A stretch of 64,000 bases of DNA, taken from assembly GCA_025175895.1 (NCBI GenBank), contig CM046005.1:55534325-55598324 (forward strand). Direction: 5' to 3'. The translations under genes and the position numbers were made by a program. Under the pieces are notes generated by a model. The model had not been told where the DNA came from. It made no database searches and worked only from the letters and a program-made list of their open reading frames with translations. The DNA is from Wurfbainia villosa (Eukaryota > Streptophyta > Magnoliopsida > Zingiberales > Zingiberaceae). The first letter of the stretch is position 1. Every line of letters begins with the position of its first letter. Shown in pieces: positions 1 to 12,069 of this stretch.

Positions 1-297
1 TAGTGGGAGTCGTAATAAACTATCTTCTCAAGTAGTTTTGTTTCGATTAGAAATAAGGAATGTTATATGTTAACATTTTTCTTTTCTGAAAGTATGAATA
101 AGAAATGATGAGCTCGTTCCCTTTGAAATTAGTGATTAGTTCATTGCATGGGATGTATGTGGTATAGTTGATCAATGTCGGTTAGATTGGGACATACGAA
201 TGATGAGTGGAAACGAAGTTGCCGCTTGATGTTGTAAACCAATTCAAATTGACATTGAGTCAATCAGAGATCGTGATGTGACTCCATCGGGCCGTGC

Positions 298-2000
298 GTG
301 AAGAGATTCAACCGACTCGCATGCCTATACCCAGAGTTGGTCAGCACGGAAAGAGAAAGGGGCAGACTCATGCTAAAGATGCTCCGACCAGAAATAGCTC
401 TGAATGTGGTCGACGGAGCTCATAGACTGCAGACCGCAGAGGAGCCGTCAAGAGTGCCTCGATTACGAAGGCATTACTCGAACATGAGACAACGCAGATG
501 GCTCGAGCTCGTCAAGGATTATGACTGCGAGATTCTCTACCATCCGGGGAAAGCTAACAAGGTGGCTGATGCACTCAGTAGGAAGTCCTGCGCCACCTTG
601 ATGTCTCTATTAGTGTTATCTTGGCCCTTAGAAAAAGAGATTATGCGTTACGGGGTTGAAATCATCTCTGGATAGCTCTCAACCATGACGATAGCACCGA
701 CGTTGTTCGATGATATACTGGAAAAGCAAGCCCGTGACCCAAGCCTTCAGAGGATCAAGCAAGAGGTCTTAGAAGGAAAGGATGACAGGTTTCGGATCTC
801 TGATAGTGGAGTACTCTACCTCAGGGATCGCTTGTGTATTCCCGACGATCCAGAATTACGAAAGGAGATATTTGAGGAAGCTCACGGAACTCCTTATGCG
901 ATGCATCCTGGAACCACCAAGATGTACCAAGACCTGAAATGAAAGTTCTAGTGGTTCAGAATGAAAAGAGATGTGGCTCAGTATGTCGATTACTGCACGA
1001 CTGCTAGAGGGTTAAAGCGAGAACACGAGACACGGAGGAAAAGCTGCAGCGATCCAGATTCGAGAATGGAAATGGGAAGACATTTCTATGGATTTCATCT
1101 CGGGATTGCCTAAGGCGACAAGCGGTTATGATGCTATATGGGTAATTGTGGGCCATTGATGAAGTCCGCCCACTTCTTAGCAATCAAGATGACCTATTGG
1201 AGAACAATGGCTCGATTATATGCTAGAAATTATCAGACTACATGGAATTCCTAAGACCATCATTTCTGACAGAGATGGTCGCTTTATTTCCCATTTTCTG
1301 GGAATGTGTTCAGAAGGCCCTAGGCACGAAGCTGTTGTTCAGTACTGCCTTCCATCCCCAGACGGACGTATAGACCGAAATAGTAAATCAAGTACTGGAG
1401 GATATGTTACAAGCCTGTGCCCTGGATTTCAAAGGTAGCTGGAAATGCTTATGTTTGGCGAATTCTCCTACAATAATAGCTACCAAGCTACTATTGGAAT
1501 GGCACCCTCTGAGGCTCTATCACGGGAGGAAATGTAGATCTCCCATATGTTGGTACGAGGTGGTGAAAAGAAGAGGATGGGACTCAGACGGATTTCATCG
1601 GCGACACCACCCGAGCTATACGGAACATCCGTCGAGAATTGAACTCCCAGAGCCGACTAAAGAGCTTGCGCGGATATGCGTAGACCGTTAGAATTGAAGT
1701 TGGGGACCTAGTATTCCTCAAAGTGGCTCCTATGAAGGAGTGATGAGATTCGGAAGGAAGGGGTAAGCGAGTCCTCCGATATTGCGGAGGATTGGCAAGG
1801 TAGCTTACAAGCTAGAGTGCCTCAAGAGATGTCGGCTATTCACAGCGTGTTCCATGTCTCTGTGCTCAAGAAATGCATTTCAGTCGGACCAAGTGATCGA
1901 GCCACAAAGCGATTACAAGTTCAAGAGGAGTATTGAAAGTCGGCCTATCCGGATACTAGATCGAGAAATCAAGAGGCTAAGGAACAAGAGGTGCCCTTAG
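298..2000 (+). pseudogene. Broken Ty3/gypsy pol (RNase H end, integrase)
   Basis: Pieces in different frames follow the order of a gypsy polyprotein. At 298-675 the end of RNase H is readable (RRWLELVKDYDCEILYHPGK, then ADALSRK). At 685-942 the N-terminal integrase region follows (CIPDDPELRKEIFEEAHG, HPGTTKMYQDLK); its zinc-binding cysteines are degenerate. At 1060-1320 parts of the DDE core remain (WEDISMDFISGLPKATSGYD; then IPKTIISDRDGRF). At 1460-1560 comes SYNNSYQATIGMAP, and at 1690-1860 the integrase tail (VGDLVFLKVAP; HSVFHVSVLKK). Several frameshifts and stops separate these blocks, so the gene is dead. Bases 1-297 are probably upstream RT/RNase H sequence, but I cannot read it. Confidence 0.85.
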
Positions 2001-2629
2001 TAAAGGTCTGTGTGGCGAATCAGCAGTGCGAGAAGCTACAGGAGCGAGGAGGACATGAAGCAGAAGTACCCACAATTGTTCTAAGTTTCGAGGATGAAAC
2101 TTTTAAAAAGTATGAAGGATTGTAACGCCCATAAAATTCCTAGCAATTTTACAAGAATTTTTGGCTTGATGATAATGGGCTTTATGTGGGCCTTTTCAAA
2201 AATAAAAAAAAATAAGCCAAAAAGGGATGCAAGGCCTAGGAATTGAACCCCAAACCTCTAGAGATAGCCAAGCACTATAGATGCACCCACTAACCATAAG
2301 CCCAATAGGATATTATCATTAGAGGAATTGGGGAAATTATGGTTAAGTGTAAGGGAGATCAAGGGACTCTCTAAGTGAATAAATAGGGGAAATGAGGGGG
2401 CATGAGTTAGCAAATTTGTTTTCTCCTCTTCTCTTCTTCTTCCTCACCGAATCCTAGAGCTCTCCCTCCCCATTTTCACCCCTTGGACGAACCTCATCCA
2501 AGCAAGAAAGCAAAGGCTAGGTTTGGTTCTTTAGGTTATCTTCACACTACAAGCAAAGCGAAGGATGTAAGTATCCCTCACCTGCATACGAGTAGCTTCG
2601 ATTGATGGTTGTAAAAGAGATCTATATGT

Positions 2630-3540
2630 TATATTCGGCCAAGCTATGTTTTTGGTTTATCAATGAAGTTATATGCTATGTTTAGTAAGTATATGATGAT
2701 GTTAAGATGGAAAAAGGGATTAGGACAAAAGCTAACCCTAATAGCCACCAAGATCCATTCGACCAAGCCATGTTTTTAAGGTTTATATGAAGTTCCATGC
2801 TATGTTTTTGTAACTATATGATGATGTTAGGATTTAAAATGGATTAGGACAAAAGCTAACCCTAATAGCCACCAAGGTCCATTCGGCCAAGCCATGTTTT
2901 TAAGGTTTCAATGAAGTTCCATGCTATGTTTTTGTAACTATATGATGATGATAGGATTTAAAATGGATTAGGACAAAAGCTAACCCTAATAGCCACCAAG
3001 GTCCATTCGGCCAAGCCATGTTTTTTTAGGTTTCAATGAAGTTCCGTGTTATGTTTTTGTAACTATATGATGATGTTAGGATTTAAAATGGATTAGGACA
3101 AAAGCTAACCCTAATATCCACCAAGGTCCATTCGGCCAAGCCATGTTTTTAAGGTTCCAATGAAGTTCCATGCTATGTTTTGTAACTATATGATGATGCT
3201 AGGATTTAAAATGGATTAGGTCAAAAGTTAACCCCAAAAGCCAACAAGGACCATTCGGCCACCCCCATATTTTGATGATTCAATGAAGCTTTATTCCATG
3301 TTTGTATGCTTATGATGTTGTTAGTATGTTAATCGAATTAGGGTAAAGGACTAGCCCTAAAAACCTATAAAGACATTCGGCCACCCCTATATTGTGGTGA
3401 TTCAATGAAGCTTTTGCATGCTAATGATGTGGTTAGTATGTTAAATGAATTAGGTTAAAAGATAACCCTAGAAACCCCTATGGACCATTCGGCCATCATG
3501 TATTTTTGGGTGATTAAATTAAGTTTTGATTCAACTTTTA
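2630..3540 (+). repeat. Tandem array, period about 124 bp, about 7-8 copies
   Basis: The phrase ATTCGGCCAAGCCATG recurs with its CGGCC at about 2636, 2760, 2884, 3008, 3133, 3256, 3378 and 3490. Spacing is 124, 124, 124, 125, 123, 122 and 112. Units also share GATTAGGACAAAAGCTAACC. The central copies are most alike and the last two are diverged and shorter, as for an array growing from the inside. It lies in the Gy1 LTR downstream of the TATA-like site. Confidence 0.9.
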
Positions 3541-3989
3541 TATGCTTATGAAGTTGTTGTTATGTTAGATGAATTAGGTTAACATGTGTTTTATGTTGGG
3601 TGAATTCATGTTGACTTGTGATATTAAATGATGCTAGATGAAGATAACATGCCTTAGGTTAGTGTTTACTTACTTTTGATGCCATGCCTATGTGTATGTG
3701 ATATTTAAGATATGTTATGAAATGGAAAATGATAAGATTATGAAATGAAACAAAACAATATGTTCACGACATGAGTATGATATGATGATGAAATGAAGAA
3801 TGATATGTTATGAAATGAAGTATGGTATGTTTATGAAATGAAAGATGATATGTTCATGAAGTGAAGCATGATGTGTTATGAAATGAAGTATGCTATGTTT
3901 GCAAAATGAAATAAGCTATGTTATAAAATAAGCATATAAGTATTTTACCTTCTGCATGGCTTGTACCAAGACCTTAACAAGGTCCAAGA

Positions 3990-4230
3990 AGGGATGGGCT
4001 CCTAAGATGCCCTAGGTCGATGGAATAAGACTCGGGCCTAGGACGGGCTTCTATGTATGATTGCCCCTAGGTCGATGGAATAAGACTCGGGCCTAGTACG
4101 GGATGGGCTCCAAGATGCCTTAGGTCGATGGAGTAAGACTCGGGCCTAGGATAGGCTTCTACGCTATGACGATTGCCCTAGGTCGACGGACTAAGATCGG
4201 GCCTAGTAACCTAGTAGGTTCGAGATTTGC
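3990..4230 (+). repeat. Short tandem array with CCTAGGTCGATGG core
   Basis: The core TAGGTCGAYGGARTAAGA followed by CTCGGGCCTAG occurs at about 4013, 4068, 4131 and 4179. The spacing alternates (55, 63, 48 bp), which suggests a composite unit of two alternating sub-repeats. The array is inside the Gy1 3' LTR. Confidence 0.8.
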
Positions 4231-5135
4231 TACCTCGGGTCTATTTAGGGATGCGCGCTATGATAATGAAGAAGTGGTACAATGCCATGCCCAAATATGT
4301 TGAGATTTATGTTTACGTACCTAAAATATATGTTTTCAAAAGCATCCTGCATATGTTTACCTGATTGATTGTTATGTTCACATGTTATGATTGAAATGTC
4401 ATGTTTACGCCATTATGTTACATAGGTTGTATGTTATGTTGACATGTCAGGTACATGTTGCTATGTTACATATGATGCATGTTATGTTTGATTAAGTATA
4501 TATTCATGTTATGCCGCTAAGTTATGGATGATACATGTTATGTTTACTCATGTTACTTATGCTATATGTTAAGTTGATGATGCCATGTATGTTACATGTT
4601 ATATTGCAGTCATGTATATATTCATGTTTTGCTGCTAAGTTGTGGATTATGCATGTTATGTTTACTCATGTTACTTATGCTACATGTTAAGTTGATTATG
4701 CTATGTATGTTACATGTTATATTGCTTATATGTTATGAATGTTACATGCCATGATTAATGCTGATGTATGGTTTTTGTGAGTAGGACAGGATCTTACTAA
4801 GCCTATGTGCTTATAGTTTATCTTTCCCTCGTACTGCAGATAAGGGTAAGGGATGGATAAACTAAAGGGAGCAGCAGGAGGCGCCAATGTGTGTGGTAGT
4901 GGCATGGTGGAGAGGATCTGTTAGGTCTATATATATATATGTTTACTTATGATGATGATGTCTATGGATGTCCTTACTTATGTCTCCTTATGACGATGAT
5001 GTTTATGAACCTGAACTAAGCACTAAGTATCTATATATATGATGCATGCTCTATGTTGATAAGAAGAAGTAAAGAAGAAGTAAGAAGAAGTATCTATACA
5101 TGTTATGAAGCATACTCTATGTAAAAAAAGAAGAA

Positions 5136-5136
<1 letters not shown>

Positions 5137-5191
<55 letters not shown>
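5137..5191. repeat. (TA)n microsatellite
   Basis: An uninterrupted run of about 27 TA units near the 3' end of the Gy1 LTR. A purine-rich AAGAAG stretch precedes it (5064-5136). The true length is probably variable and prone to slippage or assembly collapse. Confidence 0.95.
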
Positions 5192-5194
<3 letters not shown>

Positions 5195-5358
5195 AATGCA
5201 TGTTTATGTTTTAAAAGAAAAAAAAGTGGGTCTAAAGTCTTCCGCTGTAAGAATTAAGAAGTATGTATAAAGTCTTCCGCTGTATGTAATGTATGTATGT
5301 ACGGTCGCGTCACGCGCCGCCCCTCCGGGTTCTGGGTCCGAAAAGGGCGGGCGTGATA

Positions 5359-8135
5359 GTGTAAGCCAATTGTGTGACAACAACTATAAGGTTATATTCT
5401 TAGAAAATGAATGCTTAATTAAAACTAATGAAACCTCTAAAATAATACTTAAAGGAACTAAGAATAACAATATCTACACAATTAATTTACCCAACTCCTC
5501 AACCAAGTGTCTTATGACACAACAAGAGGAATCTTGGTTGTGGCACCAACAACTCAGCCACTCGCACCCAAGACTCATTCACAAGGTGAGTCAGAGTGGT
5601 TTAGTCAGAGGCTTACCCAACCTTAACAACCTGGATAATAAGATCTGTAATGCTTGTCAACAAGGTAAACAAACTAGGGCACAACATCAAATAACTAACC
5701 AAGAACGAACCAAAAGTGTGCTTGAGCTCCTACACTTGGATCTATTCGATTCTCATGGAGCCAAGTAACTAAATGGAAGTCAATTTTTCTTAGTCATAAT
5801 AGACAACTACTCTAGGTTTACCTGGGTTAGGTTCCTTAAACACAAAAGTGATACCTTATACCAACTTACCGACTTATGTAAATTAATAGAAAATGAAAAG
5901 AACCTTAAGATTAAAAGACTTAGAAGCGATCATGGTGGTTAATTAGAAAACCATAGGTTCACCGAATTCTATAACCTAAATGGATACCACCATGCGTTAT
6001 CCTGTCCTAGAACCCCACAACAAAATGGTCTAGTCGAGTGAACAAATAGAACCCTACAAACAGCTGCTAGAACCATGTTAAACGAGTATAACCTACCCGA
6101 TAGGTTTTGGCTAGAAGTCGTTAGTATGATTTGTTATGTCCAAAATAGAATCTTACTAGTTAAGAGACACCTTAAGACCTCAAATGAAATCTACCATGAA
6201 AAATTACCCAACATTAAATACTTTAGGGTATTTGGATGTAGGGTACATATCATAAATACTAAGGACTACCTAGGTAAATTCACCTCTAAAATAAATACCA
6301 GAATATTCTTAGGATATTCAACCACAAGTAGAGACTATAGAGTCTACAATAATGAAACCTTTAAAATCGAAGAAACCATTAATGTTGTATTCGACGAAGG
6401 AGATAAAACCACAAAACCCATAGTAGAACCAATTAATACTATACCCGAATCTGACCATGAAAATGAGTCTAGTGTAAATCCTAACCCGAGTCAGTCTAGG
6501 TTACGATCGAATCATCCTATCCATCAAGTGATAGGTGATCCCAACCTAGGGGTTCGAACTAGAGCATCATACAAAAACCTTAGTCAAATCTCTTTAATCT
6601 CGAAAATTGAACCCAAATAAATTAAACAAGCTCTTTTTGATCCAAATTGGATAATTGCTATGCAAGAAGAGCTAGCTCAATTCACTAGGAACGAAGTTTG
6701 TGAATTAGTACAACCACGTAAAGATAAATCGATTATTGGAATAAGGTGGGTATTCTGGAACAAACTCGATGACAAAGGTGAAGTAGTTAGAAATAAAGCG
6801 AGATTGGTCGTAAAAAGATTTAGTCAAGTAGAGGGGTTAGATTATGATGAAACCTATGCCCCTGTAGCTAGACTAGAATCAATCAGAATGTTATTAGCTT
6901 ACGCTGCACATCGAGGATTTAAACTATTTCAAATGGATGTGAAGTCAGCGTTCTTAAATGGAATTATTAAGGAAGAAGTCTATGTTAGCCAACCCCCAGG
7001 ATTCGAAAGCTTAGATAAACCTGACCATGTTTTTAAACTTAAGAAAGGCTTATATGGACTAAAACAATCTCCTAGAGCTTGGTATGAAAGACTTTATATT
7101 TATCTCAAGTCTAAAGGGTTTAGCCAAGGCCTAGTTGACCCAACCCTCTTCGTAAAATTCGTAGGCAAAGAAATATTTATTGCCCAAATTTACGTTGATG
7201 ATATAATTTTTGGAACAACCAACTCAATCCTACTAAACGAGTTCATTTCACTAATGAAAAGTGAATTTGAAAAGAATTTAGTAGGAGAATTAACTTTTTT
7301 CCTAGGATTACAAATTAAACAAACTAAGGAGGGAATTTACTTACACCAACATAAATATGCTAAGGAATTAATTAATCGATTTGGAATGCAGAATGCTAAG
7401 GTAATAAATACACCGATGGCCAAAAATGTTAATATAGGAGAAGACTTAGAAGGTAAACCAATAGACCTTAAATACTATAGGAGCACAATAAGTAGTCTCC
7501 TATACTTAACTGTGAGTCGATCTGATATATTATTCTCTATAAATATGTGCGTAAGGTTCCAAACTTGTGCTAAGGAGTCACAGCTAATGTTAGTTAAACG
7601 TATCCTTAGATACCTAAAGGGTACACTAAACGTAGGAATTTGGTACCCTAGATCTACCGAGTTTAAACTAATCGGTTACTTCAATTCAGATTATGCTGGT
7701 AGTAAACTCGATAGAAAGAGCATGAGTGGTTGTTGTCAACTCCTCGGCTCAAGTCTAGTGAGTTGGTGTAGTAGAAAGCAACACTGTGTTGCCTTATCTA
7801 CCACCGAAGTCGAATACGTCGCGATGGGTGAGTGTGTAGCTCAGCTTCTTTGGATGAAGCACACTCTTCAAGACTTTAACTTAAATTTTAACAACACTAA
7901 AATTTACATCGATAACATTAGTTCAATTAATTTAACCAAAAATCCTATATGCCACTCTAGGACCAAACATATAGAGGTCAAACACCACTTCATTCGAGAA
8001 CATATAGCTAACGGGACCATACAACTCGAATACGTGGAATCCAAGTCAAACCTGGCAGACTTATTTACAAAACCTTTACCCGAAGTAGAATTTAGTCCGC
8101 TTACACGTAAATTAGGTATGTGCATAATAGAGTAG
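5359..8135 (+). pseudogene. Sv3 pol (GAG-pre-integrase, integrase, RT, RNase H)
   Basis: One reading frame runs the whole way with no frameshift. It is broken only by stops at 5766-5768 (TAA), 5940-5942 (TAA), 6039-6041 (TGA) and 6618-6620 (TAA). The pre-integrase zinc motif is readable (WHQQLSHSHPRL ... CNACQQGK), then the integrase core (IIDNYSRFTW, RLRSDHGG, CPRTPQQNGLVE). RT starts at about 6660 and carries the catalytic YVDD at 7191-7202 (QIYVDDIIFG). RNase H follows and the frame ends ...RKLGMCIIE. The 5' part is cut off by Gy1. The integrase-before-RT order is Ty1/copia. It is the least damaged pol frame in the window although it lies beneath several later insertions. Confidence 0.9.
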
Positions 8136-8756
8136 GACATAAAACTTATATTTTTACTATACTCTATTTACTTTTCATGCAAAATGGAACTAGCCTAGGG
8201 CTTACCCTAGAAAGCATGCACCTATAGATTTAAGGAATCAATACATCTCACAACACATAGGACTAATGTGTTTTTGTACTTAGCCATGTAGATGGGCGTG
8301 AGATGTTAGGATCTCACTCCTAGTTCCAGATGTAGATCTAGTGCATCGATATGAACCATGGAGTATAATTATCTAAATTAACCAACACTAATAAGGACTT
8401 ATTGATCGTTCTATATCAATCAAGTCAAATAGAGTTGAACATTATATTAGTTGAGCTTATGTTTAAAGTATTATTTTCAAAATCTAATAGGAACATGGTT
8501 GGACTTATAAAACACAATCACTATGTTTCAAAAAGTTTTTTTTTTCTATAAATCCCCACACTTTTCGATTTATGGCTAAAGGGGGAGAAAAGGCCAAAGT
8601 TAAGGGATCAAAAATTAATTTTTGATAACTTAACTTAATCTTAACTTATACATTTAGGCCAATGTTAAGTAATCTTGATTACTTAAGTTGCAATCGTTAA
8701 GGGAGAGAGCTAAGATCCTTCTTCAAGTACTCACCTAAGGTCAAAGGGGAGGTTAC
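8136..8756 (+). other. Sv3 post-pol region with polypurine tracts
   Basis: Non-coding sequence between the pol stop and the Ld1 insertion. It matches the post-pol region of Sv2 (minus strand, 52491-53401), including the GTGAGATGTTAGGATCTCAC inverted repeat (8300-8319). Purine tracts GGGGGAGAAAAGG (about 8581) and GGGGAGG (about 8746) are present. Several such tracts at the 3' end are typical of Sireviruses. No envelope-like ORF is visible. Confidence 0.7.
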
Positions 8757-10124
8757 TGATGTGAGCAAAACATATAGGGTTTTAGGAGTAGTTTTTGCTC
8801 ATTTTATATTTGATTCTTGCATATTTCACTTTATTTTGCATGCATTTCCTATTTTCTGGTTCGGAGATCTGCTCTTTATACTCTTGTGTGCAGGACAATA
8901 TTCTACGGGGAAAATGATGCACTTTTGGAGCAAAAAGAAGACATTTGACAGCTAGAATAGAAGGACACACACCCTAGCCTTGTGAATCCACACGACTCAT
9001 GCCCCAGTGCCACACACAACCTGACCGTGTGAATCCACATGGTCGTGTGGTACTGGGCGATTTCGATGCGATTCAGTTATTTTTCAAGTTTCGAGGAGAT
9101 CTGGCCTGATGTCTATAGAAAGGAAGCTACACCCAAACCCTAGGAGGGAGGCCCAATGGTTGGGATGGCACATCGGTGCCCTAAAAAGCACCAGAAACTC
9201 ATAACGGGGAGGAAGGAAGTTGCTTGAGGATCAAGTTCTACACTTCAACGCCAGAGAGAAGAGCCACATTGCATTGTAATTCACGTTCCTTGCGCAATTT
9301 ACATTATTCCTATGAATTCGATTATGCTTTGAGTTTCTCCTCTCGTATTTATGGAGTAGATTCTCCAATTTTCGGATTAGAGAGTAGTTTGTATGCGTAG
9401 AATATGCTATTTCAAATATATTTCTGTTCTTGAATTCATATTTGCAATTGATGTTTTTTTAGATTGATAGTTATTTGTTTTGGTATTCTATTTACTGTGT
9501 GTAGCCGATACGAGGGGTGACAACCCTCATATCAAATATTTAGGAGAATTAAGGAGGAACCTAGGGGTTGTGTCTCATCTTCGGTAAGCGTATATAGAAG
9601 GGTGTGATAGAGTCAGAAACGGGACACATTCCGACTCGTCACAGGGATTGATTCGGCATCCTCGTACCGCCTATCCTGTCCTAAAGCCATGGGTCGACCT
9701 GGTATGGTAGAGGTAGTTCCCGATAGATGCAAAATCTCATCAGGGAAGTATATGATGTCCCTTCCACAAGACCATAGTTAGACGTCTAGATAATACCAAA
9801 TTGATAGCATGTTCTGTAACACACAAGCGAAACCAAAATCCTAGAATCCCATTCAAAGACTCGTAGCAACCCTTCTCTTCCTCCGTGTGACATTGTACTT
9901 GAGTTAAGTCCACCGTCAACCTCTTATTCCTGAACCCTAGGATTCCCAATCCGAACAACAACACGTCCACTGGACAAACTGATACTCAAAATCTCAGTCC
10001 CTATGGGATCAATATTCTTTATTACTTGACAACATCCGTGCACTTGCGGGCATTGAGCACGATGCACACTTCGAGTACTCGACGATTCCCATCGTGAGAT
10101 TTGAGGTCGCATTCGCGTGCATCA
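8757..10124 (+). repeat. Ld1 5' LTR (1,368 bp)
   Basis: Starts TGATGTGAGCAAAACATA and ends TTCGCGTGCATCA, the same as the 3' copy. The U3 part holds CCGTGTGAATCCACA-type inverted repeats (about 9020-9050). A weak TATA-like CTATAGAAAGG lies near 9112. The sequence GATACGAGGGGTGACAACCCTC (about 9508-9530) contains the inverted repeat GAGGGGTGACAACCCTC. Confidence 0.9.
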
Positions 10125-10150
10125 AGTTTTTGGCGCCATTGTTAGGGACT
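10125..10150 (+). other. Ld1 primer-binding site
   Basis: TTTTGGCGCCATTGTTAGGGAC directly follows the 5' LTR. The TGGCGCCRTTG...GGGA form is a known plant retroelement PBS. A tRNA search is needed to name the primer tRNA. Confidence 0.75.
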
Positions 10151-10369
10151 GTTGATTCGATATCGAATCGAAAGTGGACAGTTGGATCGGAACTAGTTTA
10201 GGTTTATTTCCCTAGTTTTTATTGTTTTCCAGTTTAATTTGGTTCTAATTTAGATTTTAGTTTTCTTCTAGTAGTTTTTCTTTTAGATTAATCATAGTTA
10301 TGATAGCTTTAGTCTCTTGTTGTGGCATTGCTGTTCCTTTCCTTTTTTCATATTTTCTTGTAGATAAAC

Positions 10370-11416
10370 ATGCATGCTTTTTCTCATGATTATGGTCAAT
10401 TTAATGTTGTAAGTTTTGGTAATATTTATTGTGAGCATTGTGGTGAAACATGACATGCCATTAACGATTGTCTGGATATATCTGAACCTTCACAATTTGA
10501 ATAAGAAGATGTCACCTACAATTACAACCAGTGGCTACAAGATGATTCCTATTCATATAGTTATGACCCTGGCTACTTAAACCCTCAATATTGTCCGCCT
10601 AAATCTCGACTTGAGCAGATGATGGAAAATTTCATTCAAATGAAACAAGTGGCGAATACTGAATTTCAACGGCGACATTTGTAGACAGAGACTCGATATT
10701 ATTTCCCAAGTGAGAACGAGAGCTATGAATAACCATGTGAATTTTATCTAGAACCAAGTCCCCGCTTAGAAGCCTTGCTAGCCGATTTTACTAGGGAATG
10801 CGAGGAGCATAGTCGATAATTTACAGAGATTATGCAACGAGATCTAGCAAGAGAAGAAACCAAACGATCAGAAGGTGACTTTGATGACTGGATTACACCT
10901 AATATGGCGGAGGCTCACTTTGAGCGAATAGATGAGGAAGACGTAGATGACATAGGAAGTAAAGAAGGACAATACATTCAATCACCACTTGAAGGATAAT
11001 TTGAGGATTATATAATTGATACATTAATCGAGAAGTACATTGCTTCAATTAAAATACCTCCTAACTTCAAGGACCCAGAAGAGCCTGCCTTAACCCTCAC
11101 CGAAACTTTAGTTGCCAATAACGAAGCCCTTCTAGTGATTGGTAATGATAAAGTTTCATTCGACATAATAGAATATGCTAATCAATCTTTTGGTGAGGAT
11201 ATTTGTGGTGAGTTACATTATTACTAGCATATGGATGAAATGAAATATTATGATCAAACTCTTGATATTTTTGTCAAGATAAGCATGTTCAATCTTGAAC
11301 CAAGGAAGACAGCTAATAAATATCTGACCCCTCCACGAGCAAGATTTAAGAGATATGGTGATGAGGTACCACAAGGAAAGAGGCATAAGGTGAGAAAATA
11401 TCTTGCTCCCCCATGA
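10370..11416 (+). pseudogene. Ld1 decayed ORF with zinc knuckle
   Basis: An ATG at 10370 opens a frame that reads IYCEHCGET, then TGA (10451-10453), then HAINDC. Ignoring the stop gives C-x2-C-x4-H-x4-C, the nucleocapsid zinc knuckle that binds the packaged RNA. The stop probably came from CGA by C-to-T change. More stops follow, but readable acidic stretches continue (FYLEPSPRLEALLADFT; IPPNFKDPEEPALTLTETLV). The last open piece (11231-11416) has two similar PPRARFKR/LAPP-type motifs around 11330 and 11405. It may be a gag relic or the element's own ORF; no capsid domain was recognised. Confidence 0.6.
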
Positions 11417-11669
11417 GCAAGATTCAAATGTATCAAGAAGGGGAGGGAGAAAAATCTCCTTGGGCCACTAGAGCCGAGATGAAGCGATGGAGTGTGGTCG
11501 AGCTAAAAGACCTTAAACAAAGCGCTTCTTAGGAGACAATCAAAGTTTAGTTTTTACTTGTTTTTAACTTTATTGCATTAGTTAGATTTTAATTTCTGGC
11601 ATTTAGCATTTTTTATTTGCAAATAAAATTGGATTAGAAAGAACTTGCTAGGTAGAAGCAAAAATCATT

Positions 11670-12035
11670 TTGAGCCCACCTAGTCCACGACAAGAGCCTG
11701 CACCTGCACCACCATCTTTTTCTACTTTTGAGCAGGATACAGGTACATCTGCCTATGATTTATTTGAGTTCTAATCGCGCTTTGATGACATTTATGCCGA
11801 GCAACAGACGTAGAGGCAGCGATGGGAGGAGCAGAGCACTTACACACTGGTGGAGTTTCATTGCTTATGGGAGCACTTTCAGCGGGCCAAGGAGTTCTAG
11901 GACGAGGGTCGTATCTACTTCCAGGAGGAGGCTGCTTGTCGCCAGGAGGTTTTGCAACACATGAATGCCCAGCAGGCACAGTGGGCCCGAGAGGAGGAGC
12001 ACAGAGCAGTCGCTGCATCCACCAGCTCTTAGATC
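11670..12035 (+). pseudogene. Ld1 second decayed ORF, Gln/Glu-rich, coiled-coil-like
   Basis: The frame containing 11781 reads RFDDIYAEQQT, stop, RQRWEEQSTYTLVEF, ... RAKEF, stop, DEGRIYFQEEACRQEVLQHM, ... QWAREEEHRAVAAST, stop. The two inner stops are TAG and may derive from CAG (Gln). The composition (Q, E, R, A) suggests a helical or coiled-coil protein. No family is recognised. It lies between the zinc-knuckle relic and the purine-rich 3' part of Ld1. Other-frame ORFs here (11728-11964, 11822-12067) look like shadows. Confidence 0.5.
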
Positions 12036-12069
12036 GACCACATATACATGTGACATCAATGACTTAGCA

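Larger units (their letters stand above)
1..5358 (+). mobile_element. Gy1: 3' half of a Ty3/gypsy LTR retrotransposon
   Basis: The segment holds RNase H, integrase and a C-terminal integrase tail of Ty3/gypsy type, then a 3' LTR that starts TGTAACGCCC and ends GGGCGTGATA. This order (pol, then LTR) makes it the 3' end of a plus-strand element whose 5' part lies before the window. The integrase downstream of RNase H is diagnostic of Ty3/gypsy. The TGTAACGCCC-type LTR start resembles plant Tekay/Del chromoviruses, but no chromodomain could be read, so the lineage is an inference. It sits inside Sv3: directly after 5358 the Sv3 frame resumes with a sequence matching Sv2 near 56240. Confidence 0.85.
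2121..5358 (+). repeat. Gy1 3' LTR (3,238 bp)
   Basis: It begins TGTAACGCCC right after the pol tail and ends GGGCGTGATA where Sv3 coding sequence resumes. The ends are imperfect inverted repeats of each other. A TATA-like AATAAATAGG near 2377 is followed by a pyrimidine-rich stretch (about 2420-2450), as expected around the start of transcription. The unusual length comes from internal tandem arrays: a 124-bp array, a CCTAGGTCGATGG array, an ATGTTA-rich zone (4300-4770) and a TA microsatellite. The 5' LTR partner lies outside the window. Confidence 0.85.
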
